A stretch of DNA of 64,000 bases from Amoebidium appalachense (lineage: Eukaryota > Ichthyosporea). The notes beneath the pieces are model-generated. The model made no database searches, was not told the DNA's origin, and worked only from the letters and a program-made list of their open reading frames with translations. Made by a program: the position numbers and the translations under genes. This document shows positions 1-12,907 of the stretch, one piece after another. Location: NCBI GenBank assembly GCA_963693365.1, contig CAVNZM010000008.1, positions 4,216,001 to 4,280,000 on the forward strand. Direction: 5' to 3'. The number at the start of each line of letters is the position of its first letter. Within the stretch, counting starts at the first letter, position 1.

Positions 1-1483
1 CGATCGCGATCCCTGCTCCTGTCCCGATCCGAATCGCCGTGTCTCCTCCCATCGCTGTCTTCATCACTGTAGCAACACGTGACAGGGTTAAAAGATTACC
101 TACACATATCACCAACAGTACATGAATGTAGATGGTTCTGATGGTGCACGAACATGATGGTGGGTTTTCCTTTTACATGTGGAAACCCAATCCCAGCCCC
201 CCCCCCTCCCCCTCATCTCCCACGACCTGCGCCCACACACCCTACACATCAACATTGATGACCATGTCTGCAAAAAACCTTCTCTCCCTGCATCCCCCCC
301 CCCCCCCCCCCCGGAGGAAAAAAAAAAAAAAAAAAAAACACCGCCGCCACCACCACCCAACCACCCACACCCACACACATACATGAGAACACACGTGCTT
401 TCATACATCCATTCATGTGCATAAAAACTTCATTACTACCTACGTTCCCATTCACCTGCCGGGGGGATAAAAACCTCACCAGCACACAAACCTACCCTAA
501 ATAACATAGCCCTGTTTCCATAACCAAACAGGATTCTAAAGAATTTTGAATCTAGAAAATCCAAAAGAGAATATCAAGAAGCACACAAACACAGCATACG
601 AATGCAGCAGATTAAAAATAGTACATAAATCAATCAAATGACAGGAAACACGTGCTCACCTGAACCCGCTGTGGCTTGGAGGCCTCTGGTTGGCTGGTGG
701 CACCGGCATCGGTGCTGCTGATACCATGGGAATGAATACGTATTTATTTATATATTTATTTATTTTTATTTTATTTTTATTTTATTTTATTTTTTGGGGG
801 GGGGGGGGGGGGGGGGGAAGAGGTGGTGGTGGTGGTGGTGGTGGTGGGGGATATTGGCTTTCACGAAAAGGACGGGTTTCCGTTCCGAACCCACCCGCTG
901 CTTTATACGGTCTTCCAGACGTTACTCTCCATCTCCCCTCGTTTTAACCGATCTCGCACCCCATCCTGACCCCTTATCCCACCTACTTTGTGCCCTCCCT
1001 CCCCCCCCACCCCTTCCCCCCCCCCCCCCCCCACCCCCTCCCCCCACCTCAAAAGGAACACACACAGAGACATCGACACGTATACACACAGGTACACAGA
1101 CACACATTCACCCTCTTCTCTCATCTACACGCACCAAAAGACATAACCCTACACATCCCCTTCTCCCCATCCTCCCCCCACCCCTTAACTTCACCCCCTT
1201 CTCCTTCCCCTTGCCCCGTCCACCCAAAGAAAGGTGGGGCGAAGAAAGAGAATGCAAGGGGGGGGAAAAAGGAAAAAGAAAAAAAGGAAAGAAGGGAAAC
1301 CCCAATTCTATGTCCCATCCACCCCCTTCCCCTCCCCCCCCCCCTCACACACACACACACACACCGGGGGCCCCTTAACCCACCGGCCGATCCTGAAGCC
1401 AGCTGGGCGGCTATCATCTGTGCCCTCTTCAGCGCCTCCGAGAAGTCTGGTCCCCCTGGCCCTGGCCCACCCTGCCCGGGGGG
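1..1483 (-). CDS. Possible FUBP/KH-type RNA-binding protein, 5' part (three exons, cut by window edge)
   Basis: Three exons on the minus strand join with matching phase: 1484<-1384 region (exon 1384-1483, acceptor ..aaacag), 660-717, and 1-66 running off the window. The first visible exon gives a Gly/Pro-rich lead and then DFSEALKRAQMIAAQLASG. This resembles the N-terminal helix of far-upstream-element-binding proteins (FUBP1/KHSRP, DAFKDALQRARQIAAKIGG type). Next come a Pro-rich linker and an Asp/Arg/Ser-rich stretch (SDEDSDGRRHGDSDRDRSRD). Donors are G|gtgggt and CAG|gtgagc; acceptors are tatcag| and gctacag|. KH domains would lie beyond position 1 and are not visible. No ATG exon was found upstream (higher coordinates). 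The splice structure is well supported because phases 0-1-2 agree throughout; the family name is tentative, and another RNA-processing factor with an RD/RS-rich region is possible. Confidence 0.45.
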
Positions 1484-1489
1484 CTGTTT

Positions 1490-1511
1490 GTGGGGAAGAA
1501 AAGAAAGGGGG

Positions 1512-1548
<37 letters not shown>

Positions 1549-3007
1549 GGGGTGCAGAGGGGAGGGGGCCGGGGGGAGGGGGGTGATGGGAGGGAGTGAA
1601 TTTGTGTGAGTGCACGTGCGTATTTGTTTGGTGTGAAAGGCCTGTACAAGGGTGTGCCTGGCTGTCTTTTTCTTTCTGACCACGTGGACAGATAACGTAG
1701 TTGCATGCCAAGGCAATGTTCGTGGCTACCATCCTTGTCTCTTATTGTATCAGGACAACCTGCACTTGGGAAGGCAGGCACATGTGTGTGTGTGTGATGA
1801 AAGAAACGTGCAAACGATCACACTCATAAACAGCAGCTCAAAAGACAGAACATGACTTTCCTCATTTCTCCCTCAAATCCGTGTGGAACCAACCATGAGC
1901 GTGAAAACACAGCCTCATCTTTGCACGGAAGCCGTTCATGCAGCCCTTGCACATTGATGACATGTGGTAAACATAACCAAGGAATAAATCGCAGAACATA
2001 TTCAAGAACACATCTGTTGGTCAAAGAGCACACGCAGCACACAAACAATGAACCAACAACTGGAAACAACACAAGATCACCCGCTTTGCTCAAAGATGCA
2101 CAATACAAGCATAGAAATACAGATAACACACTCACAGACACGCGCACGCACACACGCACACACACGCACACACACACGCACGCACGTGCACGCGCACGCA
2201 CACGCGCGCGCGCACCCACCCACCCACACACACCCACACACACATGCGCACACAAAAACACACGGGCACACGCCACGGTGATATGCACAAACAGGCCAGA
2301 CACGGACACCCACCTTCACCTGCACACCCTCACCGGGTGAATTCCTCTCCCCCCCCTCCCCCCCCCCCCCCCCCTCACCACCACCACCCACCTCTCCCCC
2401 AACCCCCCTCCCACTCCCCTCCTCGAACACAAAAATACGCGCAAGAGTAGAGAAATTAAAGCCACATGTTCCTCATAGAAGCACATCCCAAGACAGGTGC
2501 ACATGCACGCGCAAACAAACAAGCATGGTTCGCCCAACACCACCCCACGGCAGCTGGGCAGAGAAGTGCATGTGTGCCGTGAACGTAGGGATTCCTACCG
2601 GAACAGCATGGAAATCGGACATATTTGCTGCAGCGTCCGAAGCCTGCGGGTAGACTCTACAAAACGCCTTTTTATAATACCTAATTGACACAAAATGTAA
2701 GGGTGTTCAGAGAAGAAAACTACTATACCTATAAATGTCCTTGTGACCTTCAACTGCAGCATGCAGCACATGGATCAATCGTCCAGCGGGGCCCGCCAAA
2801 ATATAAGCACCCTATGTCCTCCTTACCTGCACCTATACTTGAGCTATATAACAACATGATAAACACCTTTTTAAATGCTTTAACGGTTTTTTGAAGTACC
2901 AAAACAAATTTAACGGCTTTTTAACTAGTCAAGCTCTTGCCGGGTTGTCCCAGAGCTCGAGGTTGTCGGAATGGTGGCTTTTTTCTTTTTTTCTTTCTTT
3001 TTTTCTT

Positions 3008-3098
<91 letters not shown>

Positions 3099-3197
3099 CG
3101 ATTGTGCGTGCCTGCACATGTGCGTGCGTGCGTGCGTGCGTGTGTGCGTGTGCGCACGCGTGTGTGTGTGTGTGTGTGTGTGTGCACAGTGTGCCAC

Positions 3198-3264
<67 letters not shown>

Positions 3265-3377
3265 ACGGTGCGTGTACGACGTGTGTGTGTGTGCGGCTGG
3301 CACGGTGGGTGGGTGGGCCCGGGGTGGGTGAGTGGATGGGTGAGTGGGTGGGTGGGTGGGTGGGGTAGCTACCGAAG

Positions 3378-3408
<31 letters not shown>

Positions 3409-4340
3409 AGGAGTGGAGGTGGAAACCTTTTTTCTTTTGATGTTTCTTTTTGCATCACTTTGAAAGCAGAATACTAAATAAACGTTTTGCATATGATGCC
3501 GGCCGTGCTTATACTGACTCGTTGCCGCCTTCTGCGCTGGGCACTGTCTCAGCACGCGTATAGTCAAGCTTGGCCTGTAAGGTATTTGTAGGGTATTTGC
3601 CTCGTGAAGCTAGTACTAGCTGGTTTGCATGCATATGCAACCGCTAATGTAACCCATGTTTATCAAACGAGTTTTAACCTGATTCAAACATCTAGGGCAC
3701 TTGCATGTTTCCGCATCGTGTATATTCCAGCCGACTCGAGGCAAGTTCACACACACCTTGTATCCGTAAGGCTTTCTCAATGGCATTGCTTGAATTGCTT
3801 CACACTCACAATTTGATAGACGGGCAGAGTTAGCAATAGTGAAGTGACCAATGCTTTGCCCTCAGTTCAGCAAGAATGGTTGCCCTGATTGCTTTTCTTG
3901 GCCCCTGATGTTGCTAACCGGATCATGGACACCTATCGATTACAAAACTCACTTACAACAAAGGATGCAAGTGCACAGTTGCACACGGGCACTATATTTA
4001 GGTGGTGGACGTTTGGTTTCGTGAACCTTGCCACAGTCGTGGGCTTGTTGTCCATTTTACAAAAGGAATATAAATCTAACAGGTAAGCATCACTTCTAGT
4101 GTCGCAGTCGAGATTTAAATTAGCTGATACTGGCAGTAATAAGTTAACGACTTAGCTTTAACATGTATATGTACAACTGTTGTGATTTTAAAAGAACCAA
4201 GAGCCTGCAACCTGACCCCCTGAGTAAACCAAAGGCATTTAAGCTACTCTATATACAACTTGGAAACACGCTATATACCATGTATTCAGCCCTCGATGAG
4301 GTGTATATACTAATTTTGGTGAACTTCAACTGCTAGTTGC
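1490..4340. other. Low-complexity intergenic region, no supported gene
   Basis: Holds poly(G) at 1507-1547, mixed (CA)n/(CG)n tracts at 2125-2260, poly(C) near 2340-2375, a T-run followed by 78 G at 3018-3095, (TG)n near 3164-3263, and poly(G) near 3380-3408. The missing 5' exon of the minus-strand gene at 1-1483 should be here but could not be placed. A 65-codon open frame at 3889-4086 (+) has no recognisable features and is not called. Confidence 0.6.
3018..3095. repeat. 78-nt poly(G) run after a T-rich tract
   Basis: Uninterrupted G from 3018 to 3095, directly preceded by a T-rich stretch (2980-3017) and followed by alternating TG/CG repeats. One of the longest pure G runs in the window. 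Confidence 0.9.
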
Positions 4341-4363
4341 AGGAGCCAAACACAGAGCAATCA

Positions 4364-5362
4364 TCACATGCTAGCAGACACCACACCACCTTCAACAGCA
4401 AGACCACAAAGATGTTGACGTGTTGCCACATTCGAACTCACACCGAGGCGTACCATCTCTTTGGCAACCCTTCTCTGTTCCGGCGAATCCAAGAAAGAGA
4501 GAGCCTGTTGCGATGTCCAGCGATTTCCAGCTTCTAGGCACAGCATGTTGCTCAGCAGGAATACCATGTCTCCCGGGAGCTTGCTCCAACCAGAAAGCGA
4601 GCAGATGCTGGTGAAATCCGAGCTCAGTTTACGCGCTTTCACGTATTTCTGGTACTCCGGGGTGAAATCAGCCGCTGCCGCCCACGGATAGGCCCCTGTC
4701 AACATGGCAAACAGGACAACAGCACTTGCCCAGACATCTGCCTTCTTGTAATCAATCGACGGCGGTGGGATGGGTGCAAGCAACTCTGGAGCGAGATAAG
4801 GAACAGTGCCCGTGGTAAACAGGGCCGTCGTGTCGTAGTTGTCGTTTGTGCACGTAGATGCAGTCTCGAAATCAATCAACTTCAGTGTTCCGTCCTTGTC
4901 AATCACAAAGTTGTCCAGTTTTATGTCTCTGTGCACGATCTGATGTTCGTGCAGGCAGCAAATGGCAGCAAGCGCTTGGCGAAAGAGGGAGATGGCCACT
5001 TCTTGGACCAGACCGCCGCTACTTGCCAGCTCCGTCAAGTCACCGCCGCTGTGGAAAGGGTATGCAGACACAACAATACTGTTACCCTGTTTCTGCTGGG
5101 CAAGGAGGGGCGAAATGTTTGCATGGACGGGCAAGGATGGGAGATCCTTGAGCCCGTTTCGCCTGACTGTCTTGATAACGTGATGTTCACCGGTGGGCTC
5201 ATGAAAAGCGAGCTCTACGTCAGAGTATACTGACATATGCAGCGTTCTAACCGTTTGGTATTCGTGTATAAGTAGAGGAGAAGGGCCACTGCTGGGGGCA
5301 ACTTGTTCACCAGAACTAGCACTGTTGCTAGCCCCATATGAAAGAGTCTCGTCGAGGCACAT
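4364..5362 (-). CDS. Protein kinase-like protein with DFE in place of DFG
   Basis: Single-exon frame of 332 aa starting at ATG 5362. Kinase landmarks in order: VAIK-type lysine in HHVIKTVRR (about residue 65), catalytic loop HRDIKLDNFVI (about 150), LIDFETAS at the DFG position, activation-segment end GTVPYLAPE, and subdomain IX DVWASAVVLFAMLTGAYPW. The catalytic Asp, Lys and Asn are present. The DFG glycine is Glu, the region before the lysine has no GxGxxG loop, and no clear alpha-C Glu is visible between the lysine and the next strand. The N-terminal 30 residues are Ser/Ala-rich. It is most likely a divergent Ser/Thr kinase; activity cannot be judged from sequence alone. No substrate or subfamily is recognised. 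Confidence 0.85.
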   Translation of the reverse strand: MCLDETLSYGASNSASSGEQVAPSSGPSPLLIHEYQTVRTLHMSVYSDVELAFHEPTGEHHVIKTVRRNGLKDLPSLPVHANISPLLAQQKQGNSIVVSAYPFHSGGDLTELASSGGLVQEVAISLFRQALAAICCLHEHQIVHRDIKLDNFVIDKDGTLKLIDFETASTCTNDNYDTTALFTTGTVPYLAPELLAPIPPPSIDYKKADVWASAVVLFAMLTGAYPWAAAADFTPEYQKYVKARKLSSDFTSICSLSGWSKLPGDMVFLLSNMLCLEAGNRWTSQQALSFLDSPEQRRVAKEMVRLGVSSNVATRQHLCGLAVEGGVVSASM

Positions 5363-8143
5363 CGTTAGGAACGCAAAGCTGAAGGAAAAGAAGAAAGAAA
5401 ACTAATGGAATAAAAAAGTACTTAACAGAACAGCCGTTCGCGATATGAACGAAAAACTTGGAACACGGGAGACTGATTGAATTCAAGCAACGGCTTCGGT
5501 GCGTGCCTCGCTGTTCCTTATCCCGTATCCCTGCTAATTAGACGTGATAGGCTATAGATCTGTATTTGCTGAGTATAAGAAATGCCAGCTTGGTGTCAAA
5601 CTTTATAACCTTGTGTTTGACCGCACTATGTTTGGTGATCTGAAGCCTAACGCGTGCTGAACCAAAGTCTGTTTTCTACACTTCTTCCCGACCACATCAA
5701 GTTGCTCAGTCTGTGCATGTATGCAAGTGTTATGTTCTGAGCTAACAATCAGTTCTCAAGTGTTTGGATCTGGTCACAGCGCTGTCAAGCAAATCTCTTA
5801 CTAACTGCAGCTTGTCAGAGAATAAAGCCGCTCTGTCGCACTGCAACAAGCGAAAACGAAAATGATCATGAGAGGCTTTCCGCACGCCGCCAAATTTTCT
5901 TTCCTCGATAATGGCGGGTGAGCAACAAAAAGAAAACACACGTGTCGTCAATGTCATCTAGACAAAGAGTGTCAAAGAGTGCCGCTTTGTTACACTCAAA
6001 AAACTGTATGAATTAATAAAAATATGCATTTTTATTTTTCCTACCATCGTGTGGCAAGAGAATAAGTTGATGTATTTAGTTGTATAGGTATATGATGCAT
6101 GCTACGTTTACAGTTACGCTTCCCTCGTAAACATCGTAATACCCGGCTTGTTCAGCGAACCAAAATCTCTATTTACAAATGCTTAACCAGCCAGTAGAAT
6201 ATACTTTATAACCATTGGATAAATAGTTTTATATCATTATTTTGTAGGTGCGAGCTCTTACGTCCAATCATAAAAACACGTGTACAATTGGTCACTTGGA
6301 TTCTCACAAAGCCAATCACATATCGCCTGTTCTCCCTAGCACCTTGTGTAAACTTTCTGTACCACAACAACTTGTCTGAAACTTTAAAGCTAGATAATAA
6401 ATTATCAGGTTAAGTAAATAACTTAATTATTTTTCTTCAGACCAAGCTATCTATATAAAATTAATTTATAGTTAAATTTTATGCCGTAAAACTTTTAAAG
6501 CTGCTGTTATGCTCTTCTTGTTGTATTTTTGAAATACATTTGTCAGGAAGAATTCGACATCAAGAGGCTCACGGTGATATACCAGATCCACCAATCGCTA
6601 CATAGAAGAATATGACGTCACCACTCGCCTGAAGCCGGCCTAATTAGAGTGACACATGACGGATCCGGAACGTTCGGAACTCCCGGCGAACGGTGGGGGA
6701 GGAGGGGGGGGGGAGGAGGGGGCCAGGGGGGGGTGTACACGTGCTATTTGAGTGCATGCACTTTCGCCGTGGAAAGTGGTCCTATGCACGGGCAAACGGG
6801 GCCAGTGCCCGACCCCCTTCCGAAGCGTTTATAATGCCTTGGAGTCCGACGGTGATCACGTGTCCGACCACCACATATGCATGGTGATGTATGATTTTGC
6901 TTACTGCTCAGCTCAGAGTATATAAGTTTTGTTTGGCCCTCCAGCACGAAAAACTAGAATTGTGGCTTTATCTGATTTCATATGGTCTGGGAGCTCGGCG
7001 TATTCTTTGAGGATATAAGTTTAGCACACGCAATTTCACAATGCATTGTGTAAAGGCCCGTGGGTTAACTCACCAATTGCAAGCGCGGCAGCGCGCCTGC
7101 AGTCTATCTGTGAATACATGCCTGTGCGTGCATCAACATGGCATATGCGAGGTAACCGCTATAAATAATTAGGGTGTCCTTGTTTGCCGTACATGCCCGG
7201 TGTGGAAATGTTACATGGACATGATATGCATGACAAAGGGAACTGCTAGGGTGCTATCAGATATTAGTGGAGCACAATCAAATTCAATCCGGTATAGCGC
7301 TGAGCGCTTATTAGCAAGCTACTATAGCTACAGCCTGAGTTCTTTTCTCCCTCAAAAGCCTTACTGTGACCGTATCTGCGTTTTTATTATATGTCGGTAC
7401 GTCACCCCCAAACGGTACGTACTGTACACACATTTGTGCGCATTAACAACTATAACGATGCATCATTCCATTAGCGATGCATTTCAATTTCGACAAAGTG
7501 GCCTGTGTTTTCGGCGTTAGGTTGGTAATGCAAACAGCCACATCTGCACGTACATACGTGTACATGCATATGTACGCGGCACGTCCGCTTCACTACAAGC
7601 GTGACTCGAGCTCGAGCTTTTCGCCCAACATTGTGGCGTATACGTCACAACACAAGTTACATACACCCGAGGTTCCAATTGGCTAAGTACTTGCAGGGAG
7701 CTACATATACCATCTAGGTGGATGTCAAAATGTTCTACTAGAGGGGTTCATGTTCTCTCTTAGCAAAGCTCTACAGGGGGGTTTGATTGAGTAAACTAAG
7801 CTTTCTGTTCTGTATTTCAGACCAGCGCCTGGTGACGTCATGGTGCAATTGACTCAGTTTTTTTCTCGCCAGAGCCTGACTTTTTCAAGTTGTTTCAGTT
7901 TTTTTCATCTGTAGTTTCGAATGTCTTGAGGGAGCTATATATATCCCATAACACTTCTACACCCAAAATTCTCAAAGGCTTTAGGCATAGCTTGTTCTCT
8001 TATTACACAACGAACCTGTTGAGCCCGCCACCAGGAAGAAGTCTAGTGAACGTGTCTGTGTATACCCACCCGTATGATGGTAGTGGTTTCCTGATTTTTC
8101 TGGACGATTTTCAAGAAGCAACAGCAGTAGTAAGAACAAGAAA
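5363..8143. other. AT-richer intergenic region upstream of elongin B
   Basis: About 2.8 kb without long G/C runs except a short one near 6693-6730. Contains two TGACGTCA palindromes (6613-6620 and 7833-7840), the second about 300 bp before the elongin B start codon. A TATA-like gagctatatata lies near 7932-7943. Short open frames (5742-5957 minus, 7200-7520 plus, 7890-8150 plus) show no recognisable domains and are not called. Confidence 0.5.
7833..7840. promoter_or_regulatory. CRE-like palindrome upstream of elongin B
   Basis: TGACGTCA, the full CREB/ATF-type palindrome, about 300 bp upstream of the elongin B ATG. The same 8-mer occurs at 6613-6620. A binding function is inferred only from the motif. 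Confidence 0.35.
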
Positions 8144-8814
8144 ATGGTGAGTAGCGTCTGAAGTTTGTCTAAAAGTTTGTGGTGAAATAAATTTTTTTAC
8201 GTAAAGTTGGGCAGGGATGATCGCGGAGGGAAGAAACCTGGAGGGGAGCAGCAGAGGGAAGGGGTTGACACGGACAGGGGGAGAGAGAGAGAGAGGCAGT
8301 GAAAGGGTGGGGGTAGATGGGTAGGGGAAGAAGGGGGGGGGGGGGGAGGGGTAGGTTGGAAGTTTTATTACATATTCACTGCTTGGGGTTTACTCGCTTG
8401 CTCCTGATACAGTTTGCAGTTTGTTAACGTATACCACTACTGAAGCAGGACGATCAGATAAAATTTAGAAAGAAAACTCTCATAGGAAAGCTCAAGCTGT
8501 TGTTGCGGCAAGCACCCTTTGATCAATGTTTTGGGATTGAGGAGGCACACACATGCATCAGTTCATCCCTCCTTCCCTCCCCCCTTTCTCACTTCCTCCA
8601 ACATCCCTCCCTCCCTCTCTTTCCCTCCCTCCCTCCCCCCCCCCCCCCCCCCCCCCCCCCCCTTCTCTGTCCCTGCCCCCTCCTCGTTCTACCCCTCTGT
8701 CTTCCTCTTACTCTCCCTCCTTTCCCCCCCCTCTCTCCGTCTCTCTCTCTCTCTCCCTCCCTCCCTCCCTCCCTCCCTCCCTCCCTCCCTCCCTCCCTCC
8801 CTCCCTCCCTCCCT

Positions 8815-8845
<31 letters not shown>

Positions 8846-8975
8846 GCTCCCCCCCCCCCCCCCCCCCCCCCGTCTCTCTCTCTCTCTCCCCACCCCCCTC
8901 CCCCGCCCTCTTCGCCCCCGTTGCCCCGGCTTTATCCTCTGTCTGGGTGGTCCCCCCCCCTCCTTCCCCTCGACG

Positions 8976-9006
<31 letters not shown>

Positions 9007-9172
9007 ACGCACGCGCACACAAGAAAAAAGAAGAAGAATAGGGTAAACCCCACAGCCAGTTCCCCGTATCTGTCTGTCACGGCCATACACACGGGTTTTC
9101 CCTGGCAATGATAGTCCAAAAACATATCATGCATGATTAGGTGCTCAAGTCCTGTATTCGTCCCCCCCCCCC

Positions 9173-9235
<63 letters not shown>

Positions 9236-10370
9236 CCCCCCGTTACGTCCACGAGGGGGCACACTGGGTGAGGAGTGCTGTAGGTGCCTAGTGTAAACGG
9301 TGTGGTTTTTCTTTCTCATAGAGAGAGAGAGAGTGTGTGTGTGTGTGTGTGCGTGTGTGTGTGCGCGCGCACACGCGTGTGTGCTTGAGTGTGCTTGTGT
9401 GTGTGTGGTGGTAGTTGGTGGTATTTTGTGTGTGTGATGTTGGGAGGGGGAGGGGGGGAGCGGGGAATGGGACAAGAAGAGATTTGTGCGTGCTGTTCGT
9501 GTATGTGTGTGCGCGAGCATGCACTCTTTATAACACATCTTAACCACCTACTCTCCCCCCCCCCCCCCCCCCCCCCCCCCCCCGCCCGATCGCTTCCCCC
9601 CCGTTTCGTATGTTGTCTTTTTATGTCTCCACCTCCATGATTCCAACCTCTAATGCATACGTGATCCATCCCCCCCCCCCCCCCCCCCCCCCCCCTCTCC
9701 GTTACAGGCAGCACCGGCATCCACGTTTCTCCTGATGGTCAAGAGGCAAAAATCGACAATCTTCTTTGAAGTCAACAAAGTGGGTGTGAACTGTCTTATA
9801 TGAATGATTATTTAATTATTGTTATAATTATAAATGTATCTTTTACGGTTATTAACTCACACAACCCTCCCCCGGCTCCCCCTTCCTCTCCTCTTCTTCC
9901 CCCTCCCCTCTGCATGTCTGCATCACTACTGTGTTCCACATTCCCATTTGCTTTTACTCCTTTCTTGTGCAGGCGTATTGTATGTCTGTGTTGCGTGGTG
10001 CTTGGGAGATACCTGTTTTGTACGGTTGGACAACTCGCACCACCACCTCCCCCCCCCCCTCCCCCCCCCCCCCCCCCCCCCTCTTCTCCTCCCGTTCTTC
10101 TCTTCCCCCCCCCCCCCCCTTCCCCCCCCCCTTCTCACATCGACCTCCCGTTCACATCCCCCCCCCTCCCCCCCCCCCCCCCCCCCCCCCCCCCCTTCCC
10201 CCCCTCCCTCCCGGTGCCCCTCGCTACCCCTCGCCTTCCCTACCTACCCATCTGTCTTCTCCTCTCTCTGTTGGCGTCCGGGAGGGGGGGGAAACCATTC
10301 CCAACCCATCGCTTACCCCCACCTCCACCCCCCTCCCCTCAGGAGCTTTATTTGTTTTTAATTTTGCACC

Positions 10371-10469
<99 letters not shown>

Positions 10470-10792
10470 ATAGCCACCTCACAATTAGCGATTTATATGC
10501 CGACACCCCCATGCACATGCATGACCATGTACACATAGACCTTCACATAAATGCACACGCTTACTTCCATGTGCACACACCTGCAGAGACACAACCGTGA
10601 CATGCACCCACACTCCCCCACATGCTCTCTCGGCACGCACACTCCCCCCTTCCCCCAACATACACACACACACACACGGGCACACGTAGACACCCGACAA
10701 ACACATCGAGTGCATGCACAAAGCATGTACCATCACTCGTGAGCCTTTGTTTGTCTGTCTCTTTGTGTGTGCGTGTGTGTGTGTGGCCAGGG

Positions 10793-10823
<31 letters not shown>

Positions 10824-11237
10824 AGGGAGGGTTCCCTGTGTTGGGGTGTGGGTGGTGCTGTGGGTAGGTGGTGGTGGTGACGGTCGGTGGGTGGGTGGGT
10901 GGGTGGGGGGGGATAAACAGGGTTTGTGTACGGTTACGCCAGAGGGGGAGGGGGGGGGGGGGGGGGGTATTGGGGTATCAAGAGAGAGAGAGGTTGCATG
11001 TTTCTGCCTGAGCCTCCTGCCCGCTTGCCCCTAACCTGCCTGCCTGCCTCCCTGTCTATGTGCCTGTTTCTATTGTGTGTGTTTGCCTGTTTCTAGCCAT
11101 CAAGACCGCATGGACACATTCTCACTCTTTTCTTTTTTTCATCCAGACCGACACAGTGGGCAGTCTGCGCAAGCAAATAGAGTTCATCCTCAAGAAGCCC
11201 CTGGAGGAGTTTGCCCTCGTAAAAGGTGCGCTTGTCC

Positions 11238-11273
<36 letters not shown>

Positions 11274-12493
11274 TGCGCGCTAAGCTCCACCACCACTACC
11301 TCAATCGCATATGTACACACACACATACAGGTGTGGGTGCACGCATGGGCGTGTATGCACACACACACCCACACGCGCGCGCATACACGCACGTGAGGGA
11401 GCACACACACGCACACATTCACACACACGCACAAGTACATGCACATTCACACACACACACGTGTGCATGCACCAACCATCCCCCCACCCCCCCCCACCCA
11501 TCCCACCCACCCCCTCCCTCTCCCATTTCTCACAAGCAGCCTCCACCCATCAATGTATGTCTGCACTCTGTTTAAAGCCCCCCCCCCCCCCCCCCCCTGT
11601 GGTGTTCAAGCACACAACACACACATACTCTCACCTTCTCCCCGTCCTACCTCCCCCCCCCCCCCCCCCCCCCCCCCCCTCAACCCTCTCCTCCTACCTA
11701 CCTACCTCCCTTCTTCCCACCTTCCCTCCATACACACAAGAAGTGCACACAGATCTCAGCCATTCACTCGTGTGCACCCAACAACACGAATCCAAATGAA
11801 CTTTCAACAACTTTCAAATTCGAAACTGCGTGTCAAAGTTCAGGTAACAAAGCCCTCCTTATCCGAAAGCTCGAGCTTCAAAAAGATGGAAAATCCTATT
11901 AAAAAACTTCAGGACCAAATTCTAACATTACCCTTGTAAAATGTGCACACAGTGGAAGACGACACGAAGTTTCTTGAAGACGACAAGACGATGGAGGCAC
12001 TGAAAATGGCCCCCGACGGTGTGCTTGGTCTCGTCTATAAGACAGGTAGGCATGCATGCATACATGCACGTGTACAGCGCATACAGGCACGAAGGCATAT
12101 GTGCACGTACAAAGGAACACATACATGCTCACATCATGCACTCACTTGCGCGTGCGCATGCACACACACGCGCATGCAATCGCTTACACACATACTCACC
12201 CACTCACCCACACGCACACATACACACCGGACACGCGCGCGCACACGCACACGCAGTAGACACACATACACACACATACACACATTCATACACGTGTGCA
12301 TGCAATCGCACACACCTGCGTGCGCGCGCACACACACACACAGAGAGAGGGGGGGAGGGGGGGGAGAGAGAGAGAGAGAGAGAGTCTCAGAGACAGAGAG
12401 AGTTACACACACAATCACCTCTCGCTTTTCCCCGAAAACTTGTCAACACATCCAGTTTGGACGTTGACACACACACAGAGAGAGAGAGAGAGA

Positions 12494-12525
<32 letters not shown>

Positions 12526-12907
12526 GGGGGGAGAGAGACAGGGAGGGAGGGGAGAGGGGGAGGCGGAGGGGGGGGGGGGAGGGGGAGGGGGGGGGAAGGG
12601 GGGGGAAGAGAGAGAGAAAGAGAAAGAGAGAGGGAAGAGAGTGAGAGGGAGAGAGAGCATGCACCATTACCCCTACCTTTCTCTAAAAACCTTTGCACAC
12701 ACAATTTGGACGTCGAGAAAAATTGACTCTGTGACCAGTTCCGATTTTTTTGTTGTGCACCTTTTCTGTAACCATGGCTTCCGGAAGTCTCCGGTCTGTT
12801 CGAGAATTAGACTCCTTTTTTTTGTTTCCGCAGAGATGGGCTGGGAGGACCTTCAGATCGTTCCCGTCTCAGCACCCAACCCACTACCGGAGCCCGAGGC
12901 AGATTAA
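8144..12907 (+). CDS. ELOB: Elongin B (five exons)
   Basis: Exons 8144-8146 (ATG only), 9708-9779, 11147-11225, 11953-12045 and 12834-12907 join in phase to 106 aa. The protein has a ubiquitin-like fold and in animals binds elongin C in SIII/elongin and in VHL- or SOCS-box cullin ubiquitin ligases. The reading TFLLMVKRQKSTIFFEVNK matches the elongin B start (VFLMIRRHKTTIF). Then follow a segment like VFELKRIVEGILKRPPDEQ (here TVGSLRKQIEFILKKPLEE), the acidic turn FLEDDKTMEALKM, GVLGLVY, and the C-terminal LQIVPVSAPNPLPEPEAD that parallels human FSSPPELPDVM. Human ELOB is 118 aa. All introns are GT-AG (gtgagt, gtgggt, gtgcgc, gtaggc). The start codon is the last codon of its exon; an internal ATG at 9733 would remove the first beta strand and is less likely. 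Confidence 0.9.
8147..9707 (+). other. Elongin B intron 1, packed with simple repeats
   Basis: Contains poly(C) (8637-8662), a (CCCT)n array at about 8752-8820, (CA)n at 8976-9001, poly(C)/(CA)n at 9163-9232, and poly(C) at 9555-9582 and 9670-9694 just before the acceptor ccgttacag. The long open frames here encode only repeat-derived peptides. Confidence 0.8.
10371..10468. repeat. (CA)n microsatellite in elongin B intron 2
   Basis: Pure CA dinucleotide array of about 98 bp inside the intron between exons 2 and 3. Confidence 0.9.

Noticed and set aside
780-1600. Long open frames made of poly-Gly, poly-Pro and Thr-His repeats
   Set aside because: They are translations of poly(G)/(C) and (CA)n in every frame and overlap real exons on the other strand; the same is true at 2900-3570, 8500-9230, 9800-10600, 46130-46890, 47930-48390 and 63075-63820.
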